A stretch of 64,000 nt of DNA from positions 1 through 64,000 of the forward strand of contig NZ_JACAQA010000010.1 in the NCBI RefSeq assembly GCF_013385425.1, written 5' to 3'. Source of the stretch: Pseudomonas gingeri (lineage in GTDB: Bacteria > Pseudomonadota > Gammaproteobacteria > Pseudomonadales > Pseudomonadaceae). Of this stretch, positions 1 to 7,638 are shown in pieces; positions within the stretch are counted from its first letter, which is position 1, and each line of letters begins with the position of its first letter. Below the pieces are notes generated by a model. That model saw nothing but the letters and a program-made list of their open reading frames with translations, was not told the DNA's origin and did not search any database. The translations under genes and the position numbers were made by a program.

Positions 1-22
1 CCGGAATTAGTTGACCACTACA
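1..22 (-). mobile_element. possible terminus of an insertion sequence (partial, cut by window edge)
   Basis: Read on the minus strand, the last codons of the truncated tccC run into TGTAGTGGTCAACTAATTCC, which resembles the TG-initiated terminal repeat of IS3-type elements. It lies exactly where homology to the complete tccC copy stops, and it supplies the TAG stop codon. The rest of the element would lie left of base 1 and cannot be seen, so this is an inference from position and resemblance only. Confidence 0.3.
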
Positions 23-2012
23 CTGAAAAGTCCCGATAGACGATTGGATTACCGGCACACATGGAAAACATATTCAATCCGTCCACCTCCCTCATCGGGT
101 CAGGATTAATCCACCGTTGCAACCAAGGTGCGTAATACCTGAATCCATAGTAGTAAAGCCCCGTTGCATCCCGCTCCTTGCCCGAATAGCGCACGGTCTT
201 GTAACTCGCCTCCACTTCACTTCGTCCGGCAAACCAGGCCGTACTGCCGTAGGGGTGATAGCTTTCCTGGCTGATCACCTCGGCCTGGCTGTCCAGTTCC
301 AGGCTGCTGGAGCCCAGATGGTCGGTGAGGTTGTAGCGATATTGATCGTTGGCGATGCCGGACGGAGGAGCGGTTTCCCAGTGCAGTACCTGCATGGCGC
401 TGCGTCCGGCCTGCACGCAGATCACCTGCAACACTTCCCCAGTGCCTTCACGGGTGCGGATTTCCAGGCCCGACAAGTAGCGGACTTCGGATATCAGCGA
501 ACGGGCTCTGGTCTGGGTGGAGCGGACCTTGCGTTGCCGCATGCCATCACCGCCGTACAGGTACAGCTCGCGATCATCGTCAGCACTTTCACGCTCAACC
601 GGTTGCACTTCGCGCAACTGATCGCGTAGATCCCAACTCATCGTCTGTCCCGGTTGCAGCTCCAACAGATTGCCATTGCCGTCAAAAGCCGCAGCGATCT
701 CCTCTTCAGTGGGAGGCCGGCCGTTCTGCTCAGGCAGGCAGCGATTGCTGTAGCGCGCCGCCGTCAACTTACGGCTGTGGCTTTGCGGGCCGACATGGAC
801 CAACTCCAGCAAATTGCCACCGGCGTCATAGCGGTAAGTTTGATGGTAGTTGGCGACGGCACCTGGATCGTCGAAGCGATTGAAACCCGGTCCTCGACTG
901 GCGGCGCCCGCTTCCCAACCGGTCGCTTCGATCAGTTGGTAGAGACTGTCGTAGTCATAGCGCTTGATCGGTTCAACCCGCTGGTTGGCGAAATAACGAA
1001 TCGGCAAGGCACCGTCTTCAATGCTCAACACATTGCCCACCGGGTCGTATTCATAATGCAGGTCTTGCAGCGCCGCTTCAGTTCCATGTCGAGCCTGAAG
1101 CCGGATCAAGCGGCCATCTTCAGGGCGATAGGTCAGCGTACTGACCACACCGTTGCCGGCGGTTTCCTGTACAACCTGAACGTAGGCGCTGTAGGCAATG
1201 GCGCTGACCAGGGTTTGCGGGGTTGCCTGAGCGCTGAGTTGCAGGTGACTAGCCAACAATTGACCGTCGAAGGTGTAGTCGAACAATTGCCGATTACCCT
1301 TGGCATCTGTCTGCTCCAGCACATCGCCCAGCGGGTTGAAGCGCGTCGCGCTGGTTGCCGCTTGCGCCACGGGTTCCAGCAGCGCATCCCGCGCAGGCAG
1401 CCCTGGCGGCCAATCCGGTGATTCCAGCGCACTCAGAAAGCGCTGGGTCTGCTCAAGCACTCCGCCCGTCAACGCGTAGTCATCTACCGTCAACGTGCCC
1501 GCCGGATCATCATGTCGGATCAACTGCCCACATTGATTGTGAGCGGCGAAATCGGCGCTGGCATCAGCGTATCCATAACGTTCGGTACATCGCGCTGCTT
1601 CACCTTCGCCCTGTTCGAAAATGGCCAGCGGTCGTAGCAGATCGTCGTACTCGACCCACCGCTCACTGCCCCGGCTATCCCAGGTTTGAACAAGCTGATC
1701 CCCATCGCCAAACAAGCTGACCCGCTTGCCCGCATCGACGCTGATCGACCCCAACACCTTCCCGGACAGTGAATAAGCATTGGTGAGATTGGCAGGCGTT
1801 GCGGCGTCTTCCACACTGAGCGCCCAAAGCCTGGGATCCCATTGCTCGACCAACCGCCCCATCGCGTCATAGGCACTGCGGTTGATCCGCTCTTCTGGCT
1901 CCTCCGTCTCGACGGAACGGCAATAAGCAACCACCCGCACCGCCAGCCCACGCGGATCAATCACAGACAGCGTCGGCGTATGAGTGTGAATACCACCCGT
2001 TAATATCGACAT
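18..2012 (-). CDS. tccC: TccC-type RHS-repeat toxin subunit, C-terminal toxin domain missing
   Basis: The 664-residue product is an RHS/YD-repeat protein of the TcC class, which with TcB forms the hollow cocoon that encloses the toxin. It is almost identical to residues 1-655 of the complete TccC at 4681-7590, and repeats such as YDYDSLYQLIEATG are shared. Both end in the conserved RHS core sequence (GLYYYGFRYYAPW...NPDP...GLN...NPI). In the complete copy this runs on as NIDPDG and a toxin domain; here it reads YRDFSV and stops. The second aspartate region of the autoprotease and the whole toxic tail are therefore lost. The start ATG at 2012 has only a weak ribosome-binding site. A palindrome lies 58 bp upstream at 2071-2090. 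It is probably a toxin-less remnant, or a cassette acceptor whose tail was removed by an insertion. Confidence 0.85.
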   Translation of the reverse strand: MSILTGGIHTHTPTLSVIDPRGLAVRVVAYCRSVETEEPEERINRSAYDAMGRLVEQWDPRLWALSVEDAATPANLTNAYSLSGKVLGSISVDAGKRVSLFGDGDQLVQTWDSRGSERWVEYDDLLRPLAIFEQGEGEAARCTERYGYADASADFAAHNQCGQLIRHDDPAGTLTVDDYALTGGVLEQTQRFLSALESPDWPPGLPARDALLEPVAQAATSATRFNPLGDVLEQTDAKGNRQLFDYTFDGQLLASHLQLSAQATPQTLVSAIAYSAYVQVVQETAGNGVVSTLTYRPEDGRLIRLQARHGTEAALQDLHYEYDPVGNVLSIEDGALPIRYFANQRVEPIKRYDYDSLYQLIEATGWEAGAASRGPGFNRFDDPGAVANYHQTYRYDAGGNLLELVHVGPQSHSRKLTAARYSNRCLPEQNGRPPTEEEIAAAFDGNGNLLELQPGQTMSWDLRDQLREVQPVERESADDDRELYLYGGDGMRQRKVRSTQTRARSLISEVRYLSGLEIRTREGTGEVLQVICVQAGRSAMQVLHWETAPPSGIANDQYRYNLTDHLGSSSLELDSQAEVISQESYHPYGSTAWFAGRSEVEASYKTVRYSGKERDATGLYYYGFRYYAPWLQRWINPDPMREVDGLNMFSMCAGNPIVYRDFSV

Positions 2013-2042
2013 GACCCAGGCTCATCGTAGGATGCGTCAATC

Positions 2043-2104
2043 CAGTAACTACCTGATCCACGCCGCCGACTACTGTCAGAAATGACAGTACCGACAAATG
2101 GTAG
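2043..2104. repeat. direct repeat, copy 1 (partner 3030-3090)
   Basis: About 60 bp, beginning near GTAACTACCTGATCCACG and running through the CTGTCAGAAATGACAG palindrome to ACAAATGGTAG, is repeated with scattered mismatches at 3030-3090. The two copies bracket the metallophosphoesterase gene. This looks like a duplicated promoter/regulatory segment. Confidence 0.7.
2071..2090 (-). promoter_or_regulatory. palindromic operator-like site upstream of truncated tccC
   Basis: TACTGTCAGAAATGACAGTA has perfect 8-bp arms around a GAAA spacer. It sits 58 bp upstream of the ATG of the truncated tccC. The same palindrome occurs at 3058-3077, 28573-28592 and, with one mismatch, 28823-28838. In each case the spacer reads TTTC in the sense of the downstream gene. 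Confidence 0.65.
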
Positions 2105-2130
2105 ATGCTCAATCTTTCGTACTGGGTTGC

Positions 2131-2934
2131 TCAGATCTCGACGACCTTGTCCCATCTGAACAACGGGTTTTCAGGCGCCCTCGAACGTTGATCGCTATAT
2201 CCACGCGGATTACAGATCACACGTGTTCCCTCTGCGAAATAATCGAATGCAGTATGGGTGTGACCATGGATCCACAGCGCAACCGGCGCGCGCACGAGAG
2301 CAGGCAGATCGCTCACATAACCCGCCGAAGCTCGATCCGTCGCGAACTTTTCCGCCAGGCTTGGCCTGAGCGGCGCATGGTGCGTGACCACAATCGTCTG
2401 GCCATCGAAGGGCTTTGCCAGCTCACCTTCCAGCCATGCCCGCGCTTGCTTGTGGAGTGCCAGCGAGTCGCGGGGAGTAAACGAACGTGGCGAGGCTTCG
2501 AGCTCGGGCGACAAGACCTGAATCACGCCCTGGTAGTCGAGTATGACCCGCTCGGCCTCTGCAATGGACTCGCGCAGCGCCGCATCGCCAGCGCCGAACA
2601 ACGAGAAGTCTGTCCACAACGTGGTACCGAGCACCCGCCATTGGCCATTTCGCTCAATGAAGGTTGTGTTGTTCAGGAAATGCACATTGGGCAAGCGGCG
2701 CGCGGCGGCTTGCATCGCGCTTTCAAGGGCAGCGAATTCACCACCGTAATACTCGTGGTTGCCCGGCACATAAATAACCGGCACCTGTGAACCGAAGTTT
2801 TCCGCCGCCCAACGCAAGCCTTTCGCATGGTTGTGGATATCACCGGCCAGCACGACCAGATCGGCTTCCACGTAGGGGATGGAAAGCGGTTCGTCGTACT
2901 CAAGATGCAGATCGGACAGAACGCGAATCTTCAC
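2131..2934 (-). CDS. calcineurin-like metallophosphoesterase
   Basis: This 267-residue cytoplasmic protein has the dimetal phosphoesterase motifs in order: SDLHLE near residue 7, GDIHNH near 32, GNHEYY near 59, THHAPL near 185, and GHTHTAFDY near 219. The family cleaves phosphomonoesters or phosphodiesters; the substrate is not evident. The start is GTG at 2934, preceded by GAGGAG. The gene lies between the two tccC copies, is read in the same direction, and is bracketed by 60-bp direct repeats. One of these places a CTGTCAGAAATGACAG palindrome 123 bp upstream of the start. No secretion signal is visible. A link to the toxin genes is suggested only by position and by the shared palindrome. 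Confidence 0.85.
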   Translation of the reverse strand: MKIRVLSDLHLEYDEPLSIPYVEADLVVLAGDIHNHAKGLRWAAENFGSQVPVIYVPGNHEYYGGEFAALESAMQAAARRLPNVHFLNNTTFIERNGQWRVLGTTLWTDFSLFGAGDAALRESIAEAERVILDYQGVIQVLSPELEASPRSFTPRDSLALHKQARAWLEGELAKPFDGQTIVVTHHAPLRPSLAEKFATDRASAGYVSDLPALVRAPVALWIHGHTHTAFDYFAEGTRVICNPRGYSDQRSRAPENPLFRWDKVVEI

Positions 2935-3029
2935 GACACGGATCTCCTCAGTGCGGTTCCCGGTGCATCTGAGTATGGATGCTACTGATCAAACCGACAT
3001 AACTCAGGTTTTGCCTGGGATACCGGGTC

Positions 3030-3090
3030 TAGTAATCACCTGATCCACGCTACCGGCTACTGTCAGAAATGACAGGGCCGATAAATAGTA
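3030..3090. repeat. direct repeat, copy 2 (partner 2043-2104)
   Basis: This is the second copy of the 60-bp segment (starting AGTAATCACCTGATCCACG) that contains the palindrome. It lies in the 188-bp gap between the small ORF at 3123-3332 and the metallophosphoesterase start. Confidence 0.7.
3058..3077 (-). promoter_or_regulatory. palindromic operator-like site upstream of metallophosphoesterase
   Basis: TACTGTCAGAAATGACAGGG has 6-bp perfect arms (CTGTCA/TGACAG) with the same GAAA spacer as the site at 2071-2090. It is oriented toward the phosphoesterase gene but is farther from the start (123 bp) than the other sites. Confidence 0.55.
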
Positions 3091-3122
3091 TTGAAAACAC
3101 CACATAACCTGTAGGCCGGCAG

Positions 3123-3332
3123 TCAAACCGTGCTCGCGCGCCCCTCAAACATCGCTACTATCTCAGCATCCAGAGCCTTCGAAACCTCCACGTCGAACGC
3201 CGCATGGGATAGCATTCCTCGCCGCTTGGAGGCTGCGACGTGAACACGTTTGGCGATGGGTATGCTTGCTCTACCTGCGACAGCATCGGACAAAGCTTCG
3301 TAACGGGCGTCCATGCGCATATCACAACTCAT
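3123..3332 (-). CDS. small hypothetical protein, partner of nucleotidyltransferase
   Basis: This 69-residue protein starts at ATG 3332, and the start overlaps the stop of the nucleotidyltransferase gene by 4 nt (ATGA), so the two are almost certainly co-translated. It is short, basic in the middle (RVHVAASKRRG) and acidic near the C-terminus. I recognise no family. MNT-type nucleotidyltransferases usually pair with a HEPN RNase of about 110-140 residues carrying an RX4-6H motif. This protein is too short and has no such motif, so it is either an unrelated partner or a remnant. Confidence 0.6.
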   Translation of the reverse strand: MSCDMRMDARYEALSDAVAGRASIPIAKRVHVAASKRRGMLSHAAFDVEVSKALDAEIVAMFEGRASTV

Positions 3333-3619
3333 ACCGGCACAGCTTCGGCCAGTACGGTGTCGCGGAATTTGTCCGGCAACGCTTTGGGTGTCAGCACATC
3401 GACCGACACGCCCAGCAGCCGACGCAGCTCATGGCGGATGGCACCAATGTCGAACAGCGTTGTTTCCGGTGTCGGATCGACCAGGAGATCAAGGTCGCTG
3501 TCGTCAGTATCATCACCATGGGCGACTGAACCAAATACGCACGCATTACTGGCACGATGTGCCGCGACCACACGGCGGATATCGTCGCGGTGGGCCTGGA
3601 GAGCAATGGATGGCTTCAT
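3329..3619 (-). CDS. MNT-type nucleotidyltransferase-domain protein
   Basis: The 96-residue protein has the minimal nucleotidyltransferase signature FGSVAHG at residues 29-35, followed by SDLDLLVD with the metal-binding aspartates at 42 and 44. The reading frame is open farther upstream, but GGAGAACGACC directly precedes ATG 3619, so I chose that start. MNT proteins act as AMP-adding antitoxins of HEPN toxins, or occur with other small partners. Here the partner is the 69-residue product overlapping by 4 nt. The pair lies inside the Tc island between the two tccC copies. The toxin-antitoxin role is inferred from family and arrangement only. Confidence 0.75.
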   Translation of the reverse strand: MKPSIALQAHRDDIRRVVAAHRASNACVFGSVAHGDDTDDSDLDLLVDPTPETTLFDIGAIRHELRRLLGVSVDVLTPKALPDKFRDTVLAEAVPV

Positions 3620-3804
3620 GGTCGTTCTCCCAATTATCCGGTCTCTGCTTGTCAGTTTGGGCCACACCCTGCCTGGCGTCCGGCGATGCGAATAAACAGG
3701 ATCAAGGGGCCAATGTGATTGATATCTGCCGTCAAATCGCATGGGCAGTGCTGGCTTGGGTATCTTCACGCGCTACCGGTTATACCTCGCTGCGCGGGTC
3801 CCAG

Positions 3805-3826
3805 CCTATCACCTGTTCTGGATAGG
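3805..3826. other. short inverted repeat in the 3620-4168 gap
   Basis: CCTATC and GATAGG flank a 10-nt loop, between the nucleotidyltransferase start (leftward) and the DUF6124 leader (rightward). There is no U-tract on either side. It could be a weak hairpin or an operator; nothing more can be said. Confidence 0.3.
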
Positions 3827-3853
3827 CCCCCCCACGAAGACTATTCCCTTTCA

Positions 3854-3879
3854 CTTGACTGAAATTTCCTAGAAAATCC
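3854..3879 (+). promoter_or_regulatory. conserved upstream motif of DUF6124 leader, copy 1
   Basis: The 26-nt sequence starting CTTGACTGAAATTTCC and ending AGAAAATCC recurs with a single mismatch in the same place and orientation before the second DUF6124 gene (34990-35015, minus strand). The core TTTCCTAGAAA is nearly palindromic. The distance to the structured RNA is about 145 nt here and about 140 nt in the other copy. It is likely a promoter/operator element of the leader transcript. Confidence 0.55.
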
Positions 3880-3921
3880 CAACCCGTTGCTTCTGCCCAT
3901 TTCGATGACTAGTCTGCATCC

Positions 3922-4014
3922 ATCACCGTAAATTCGGTGATACGGACGTGCAAGTCCGGACTGGTGAACGAGCAATGACACCTGACCAAAATCTCAGAGA
4001 CTTGTCTCTGAGAT
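3922..4014 (+). other. two stem-loops in the DUF6124 leader, copy 1
   Basis: The first hairpin (3922-3941) pairs ATCACCG with CGGTGAT around TAAATT. The equivalent hairpin of copy 2 (34928-34945) pairs TCACTG with CAGTGA around CCAATT, so a C-G pair has become T-A. The second (3991-4014) is a perfect 11-bp arm pair, ATCTCAGAGAC with GTCTCTGAGAT. It has no U-tract, whereas the corresponding place in copy 2 carries an intrinsic-terminator-like hairpin. Confidence 0.5.
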
Positions 4015-4024
4015 GCCGCGTTAT

Positions 4025-4110
4025 GGTGGCTGTGCGTGGGAGATCTTCGGATCTGCCGGGATTTTGCTCCGATAACCACCGGTCTTGCACACCTGCGTAC
4101 AGCTGCCACC
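4025..4110 (+). ncRNA. structured leader RNA upstream of DUF6124 gene, copy 1
   Basis: The outer stem joins GGTGGCTGT (from 4025) to ACAGCTGCCACC (to 4110). Inside it is a hairpin, AGATC-TTCG-GATCT (4041-4054), and a second CCGG...CCGG arm. The minus-strand segment 34771-34848 before the other DUF6124 gene has the same layout with changed but still pairing bases: CGT/ACG in the outer stem instead of TGT/ACA, and GCGCC/GGCGC instead of the AGATC hairpin. The layout reminds me of C4-type antisense RNAs, but I cannot confirm the family. It probably controls translation of the gene starting 59 nt downstream. Confidence 0.55.
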
Positions 4111-4168
4111 CTACTTCGCGTGCAAGCGAAGCGTGGTTGCTCCCCATAACGGTTAACGGAGTATCACC

Positions 4169-4489
4169 ATGTTCAAGATCACCCCCAATCCGCCTGTCGC
4201 GGAAGACCTCAGTTCCCCAGCATTCCGGCTCGCTGCCGAGCGTGCCTTCGCTCACTACGAATTACCCGCGACTCGTATCAGCCCCCGGAAACGGCAATCA
4301 CGTAACACCGAAGAAACCCTGCTCCATATTTATGAAATACTCCAAAGCGCCTCGGCGACCGCCTACGAATCGGCGGACAATCTCCAGGGCTCGCAGCGCA
4401 AACTCGCCTTGGGGACCGTGCACTTGATCGATATGGCGCAACAGGAAATGGATGGGCTGCTCGATGACCAACAAGCAGTAACCACCTGA
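4169..4489 (+). CDS. DUF6124 family protein
   Basis: This 106-residue soluble protein begins MFKITPNPP, the signature start of a small Pseudomonas family (DUF6124) of unknown function. It is clearly paralogous to the product at 34378-34713: shared RAFAHY near residue 25, ILQSASATAYESADN near 57-71, and VHLIDMAQ near 84. The mostly helical second half resembles DUF3077-type proteins. It is the only rightward gene within the Tc island. A long leader with several stem-loops precedes it, and AACGGAGTATCACC gives the ribosome-binding site (GGAG). No function can be assigned. Confidence 0.75.
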   Translation: MFKITPNPPVAEDLSSPAFRLAAERAFAHYELPATRISPRKRQSRNTEETLLHIYEILQSASATAYESADNLQGSQRKLALGTVHLIDMAQQEMDGLLDDQQAVTT

Positions 4490-4504
4490 TGGTGTGAAAC
4501 AGCT

Positions 4505-4526
4505 CCCCCGCACAACCGTGCGGGGG
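4505..4526 (+). terminator. GC-rich hairpin after DUF6124 gene
   Basis: CCCCCGCAC pairs perfectly with GTGCGGGGG around AACC, starting 15 nt after the DUF6124 stop. No run of T follows, so it is only a possible terminator or an mRNA-end stabiliser. The remaining bases to 4680 (stop of tccC) show nothing recognisable. Confidence 0.4.
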
Positions 4527-4680
4527 GCAGCGGATTCATAGCCTTGCCCTCACTTCGAAGCTAACTCGCAAAATCAATTCGTCCCAGTAACGCCGATTTT
4601 ACTTCCAATTTACTGTCTAAATCCGCTACAAGCACATGTAGATCCTAATCGACTTATCCTATGTTTCCATCCCACAGGCC

Positions 4681-7590
4681 CTATTGCTTTCTCATTGAAA
4701 AAGCAATGAAGCTCCCAACTTTCCTTTGGGGGTTCCCTCGCGCCTGAGCATCCATTAACGCGACTTTCGGACTGAGGACACCAAGCGCACTTGAGTCACC
4801 ACCATCCAAATTTATCGAGCGTCCGGGCGTGGCATTCAAACGGTCGAGTCTATTTGTTACTTCGGCCCACTCCGCGAGAGTGAACCCCGGAGAATTATCG
4901 CCTCGTCCAACACCCAGACCAATCACAAGCCGAGTACGAGCATCCTTGCCTCCCGATTCAGCAGGCAAACTAATAGCCGATCTGTTATTGGGTCTGTTTG
5001 CGTGCACCAAGTATCCTGGTATATTTTTTTCTTCAGAGAATTGAAATTTTGGATCATCCAATTTATCTGAAGTAAATGCCACCGACCCACCTTCCGCCAA
5101 TAAAGGTCCTGTATAAATAAATGAAGCATCATCCATTGTCAGCTGCACATAATCATCTTTATATTGGTCCGGCAAAGCCACTGACCTTTTGAGCTCCCCA
5201 CCCACTGAAATAGGCCCGATCGACGCCCAAGCAGGTGCATTGGCGTCGGCTCGCCGACCCGCATTATAGAATCCTGAATTAATGTAAGCCGTAAACTCTG
5301 AGTGCGGACTCCCAATCGCAGCGTTCAAGCTATCGGCCGTGCTTGATTTTAATGGAATAGGCCCATCCCCTCCTACGATCTTGCTTTCATATCTTGAGTC
5401 TATGGACAAGTAAAAAAGTGAGCGTGCACCTACAAAATCGCGCGTAAGGGAAATACCTATTCGCTCAAACACTTCCGCACCTCCCATCATCACGACACCA
5501 ATGATACCGGGAGCAAGCGTAACTATATCTCGCGTATCACGCGCCTGAATAACGCTCTCAATTGCAAATTTCCAAAGCCCCCGGGCCCGCTGAGGGGCCA
5601 TCCCATCAGGATCAATATTTGCGATAGGATTACTGTTCAGCATTCGATAAAAGTTCAACCCATTGACAGCCCTACCTGGGTCAGGGTTTATCCACCCGCA
5701 TAACCAAGGTGCGTAATATCTGAATCCATAGTAATAAAGCCCCGTCACGTCTCGCTCCTTGCCTGAATAGCGCACAGTCTTATAACTGGCCTCCACTTCA
5801 CTTCGCCCGGCAAACCAGGCCGTACTGCCGTAGGGGTGATAGGTCTCCTGACTGATCACCTCGCCCTCACTGTCCAGTTCCAGGCTGCTGGAACCCAAAT
5901 GGTCAGTCAGGTTGTAGCGATATTGATCGTTAGTGATTCCAGAAGGCGGCGTGGTCTCCCAGTGCAGCACCTGCATGGCGCTGCGTCCGGCCTGTACGCA
6001 GATCACCTGCAACACTTCGCCAGTGCCTTCGCGAGTGCGGATTTCCAAGCCCGGCAAGTAGCGGACTTCCGATATCAGCGAGCGGGCGTTGGTCTGGGTG
6101 GAGCGGACCTTACGCCGCCGCATCCCATCGCCACCGTACAGATACAATTCAAGATCATCGTCAGAGCTCTCACGCTCAACCGGTCGTACCTCGCGCAACT
6201 GATTACGCACATCCCAACTCATTGCCTGTCCCGGTTGCAGTTCCAGCAGATTGCCGTTGCCATCAAAAGCGGCAGCGATCTCCTCTTCGGTGGGAGGCCG
6301 GTCATTCTGCTCAGGCAGGCAACGATTGCTGTAGCGCGCCGCTGTCAGCTTGCGGCTGTGGTTTTGCGGGCCGACATGAACCAACTCCAGCAAATTGCCA
6401 CCGGAGTCATAGCGGTAAGTTTGATGGTAGTTGGCAACGGCACCCGGATCGTCGAAGCGATTGAACTCCGGCCCTCGACTGGCGGCGCCCGCCTCCCAAC
6501 CGGTCGCTTCGATCAGTTGGTAGAGACTGTCGTAGTCATAGCACTTGATCGGCTCTACTCGCTGGTTGGCGAAGTACCTGATCGGCAAGGCAGCGTCTTC
6601 AATGCTCAGCACATTACCCACCGGGTCGTAGTCGTAACGCAGATCTTGCAGCGTTTCACTTCCATGTCGAGCCTGAAGCCGAGTCAGACGACCGTCTTCA
6701 GGGCGATAGGTCAGCGTACTGACCACACCGTTGCCCGCGGCTTCCTGCTCAACCTGAACGTAGGCGCTGTAGGCAATGGCGCTGACCAGGGTTTGGGGTG
6801 TGGCCTGCCCACTCAGTTGCAGATGGCTCGCCAATAACTGGCCATCAACGGTGTAGTCGAACAGCTGCCGATTGCCCTTGGCATCAATCTGTTCCAGCAC
6901 ATCGCCCAGCGGATTGAAGCGCGTCGCGCTGGTTGCCGCTTGCGCCACGGGTTCCAGCAGCGCATCCCGCGCAGGCAGCCCTGGCGGCCAATCCGGTAAT
7001 TCCAGCGCACTCAGAAAGCGCTGGGTCTGCTCAAGCACTCCGCCCGTCAAGGCGTAGTCATCCACCGTCAACGAGCCCGCCGGATCATCATGTCGGATCA
7101 ACTGCCCACATTGGTTGTGAGCGGCGAAATCGGCACCGGCATCAGCGTATCCATAACGTTCGGTGCATCGCGCGGCTTCACCTTCGCCCAGCTCGAAAAT
7201 GGCCAGCGGTCGCAGCAGATCGTCATACTCGACCCACCGCTCGCTGCCCCGGCTATCCCAGGTTTGAACAAGCTGATCGCCATCACCGAACAAGCTGACC
7301 CGCTTGCCCGCATCGACGCTGATCGACCCCAACACCTTCCCGGACAGTGAATAAGCATTGGTGAGATTGGCAGGCGTTGCATCATCCTCCGTACTGAGCG
7401 CCCAAAGCCTGGGATCCCATTGCTCGATCAACCGCCCCATCGCGTCATAGGCACTGCGGTTGATCCGCTCTTCAGGCTCCGCCGTCTCGACGGAACGGCA
7501 ATAAGCAACCACCCGCACCGCCAATCCACGGGGATCAACCACCGCCAGTGTCGGTGTATGAGTGTGCATACCCTGCGCCAGAACCGACAT
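4681..7590 (-). CDS. tccC: TccC-type RHS toxin subunit with a phosphodiester-glycosidase-like (NAGPA/DUF2233) C-terminal domain
   Basis: The 969-residue TcC subunit has an RHS/YD-repeat core at residues 1 to about 660, ending in the autoprotease signature (NPDPGRAVNGLN...NSNPIANIDPDG). A variable toxin tail, about 661-969, follows. The tail shows INSGFYN near 767, YTGPLLAEGG near 827, TRLVIGLG near 880, FTLAEWAEV near 900 and INLDGGDSSAL near 925. This order (INGGFFN, GPLL, R-x-x-IG, LDGGGSS) is that of phosphodiester glycosidases related to the mannose-6-phosphate uncovering enzyme. The tail has visibly lower G+C than the core, which suggests it was acquired as a cassette. AAGGAG precedes ATG 7590. 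The gene starts 48 bp after the tcaB-like stop and is probably in the same operon. The target is unknown; the domain call is by motif reading. Confidence 0.85.
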   Translation of the reverse strand: MSVLAQGMHTHTPTLAVVDPRGLAVRVVAYCRSVETAEPEERINRSAYDAMGRLIEQWDPRLWALSTEDDATPANLTNAYSLSGKVLGSISVDAGKRVSLFGDGDQLVQTWDSRGSERWVEYDDLLRPLAIFELGEGEAARCTERYGYADAGADFAAHNQCGQLIRHDDPAGSLTVDDYALTGGVLEQTQRFLSALELPDWPPGLPARDALLEPVAQAATSATRFNPLGDVLEQIDAKGNRQLFDYTVDGQLLASHLQLSGQATPQTLVSAIAYSAYVQVEQEAAGNGVVSTLTYRPEDGRLTRLQARHGSETLQDLRYDYDPVGNVLSIEDAALPIRYFANQRVEPIKCYDYDSLYQLIEATGWEAGAASRGPEFNRFDDPGAVANYHQTYRYDSGGNLLELVHVGPQNHSRKLTAARYSNRCLPEQNDRPPTEEEIAAAFDGNGNLLELQPGQAMSWDVRNQLREVRPVERESSDDDLELYLYGGDGMRRRKVRSTQTNARSLISEVRYLPGLEIRTREGTGEVLQVICVQAGRSAMQVLHWETTPPSGITNDQYRYNLTDHLGSSSLELDSEGEVISQETYHPYGSTAWFAGRSEVEASYKTVRYSGKERDVTGLYYYGFRYYAPWLCGWINPDPGRAVNGLNFYRMLNSNPIANIDPDGMAPQRARGLWKFAIESVIQARDTRDIVTLAPGIIGVVMMGGAEVFERIGISLTRDFVGARSLFYLSIDSRYESKIVGGDGPIPLKSSTADSLNAAIGSPHSEFTAYINSGFYNAGRRADANAPAWASIGPISVGGELKRSVALPDQYKDDYVQLTMDDASFIYTGPLLAEGGSVAFTSDKLDDPKFQFSEEKNIPGYLVHANRPNNRSAISLPAESGGKDARTRLVIGLGVGRGDNSPGFTLAEWAEVTNRLDRLNATPGRSINLDGGDSSALGVLSPKVALMDAQARGNPQRKVGSFIAFSMRKQ

Positions 7591-7638
7591 AACCTACGCT
7601 CCTTGTTTGATGCCTACACGTGATCAGAGTCGCTCTGG

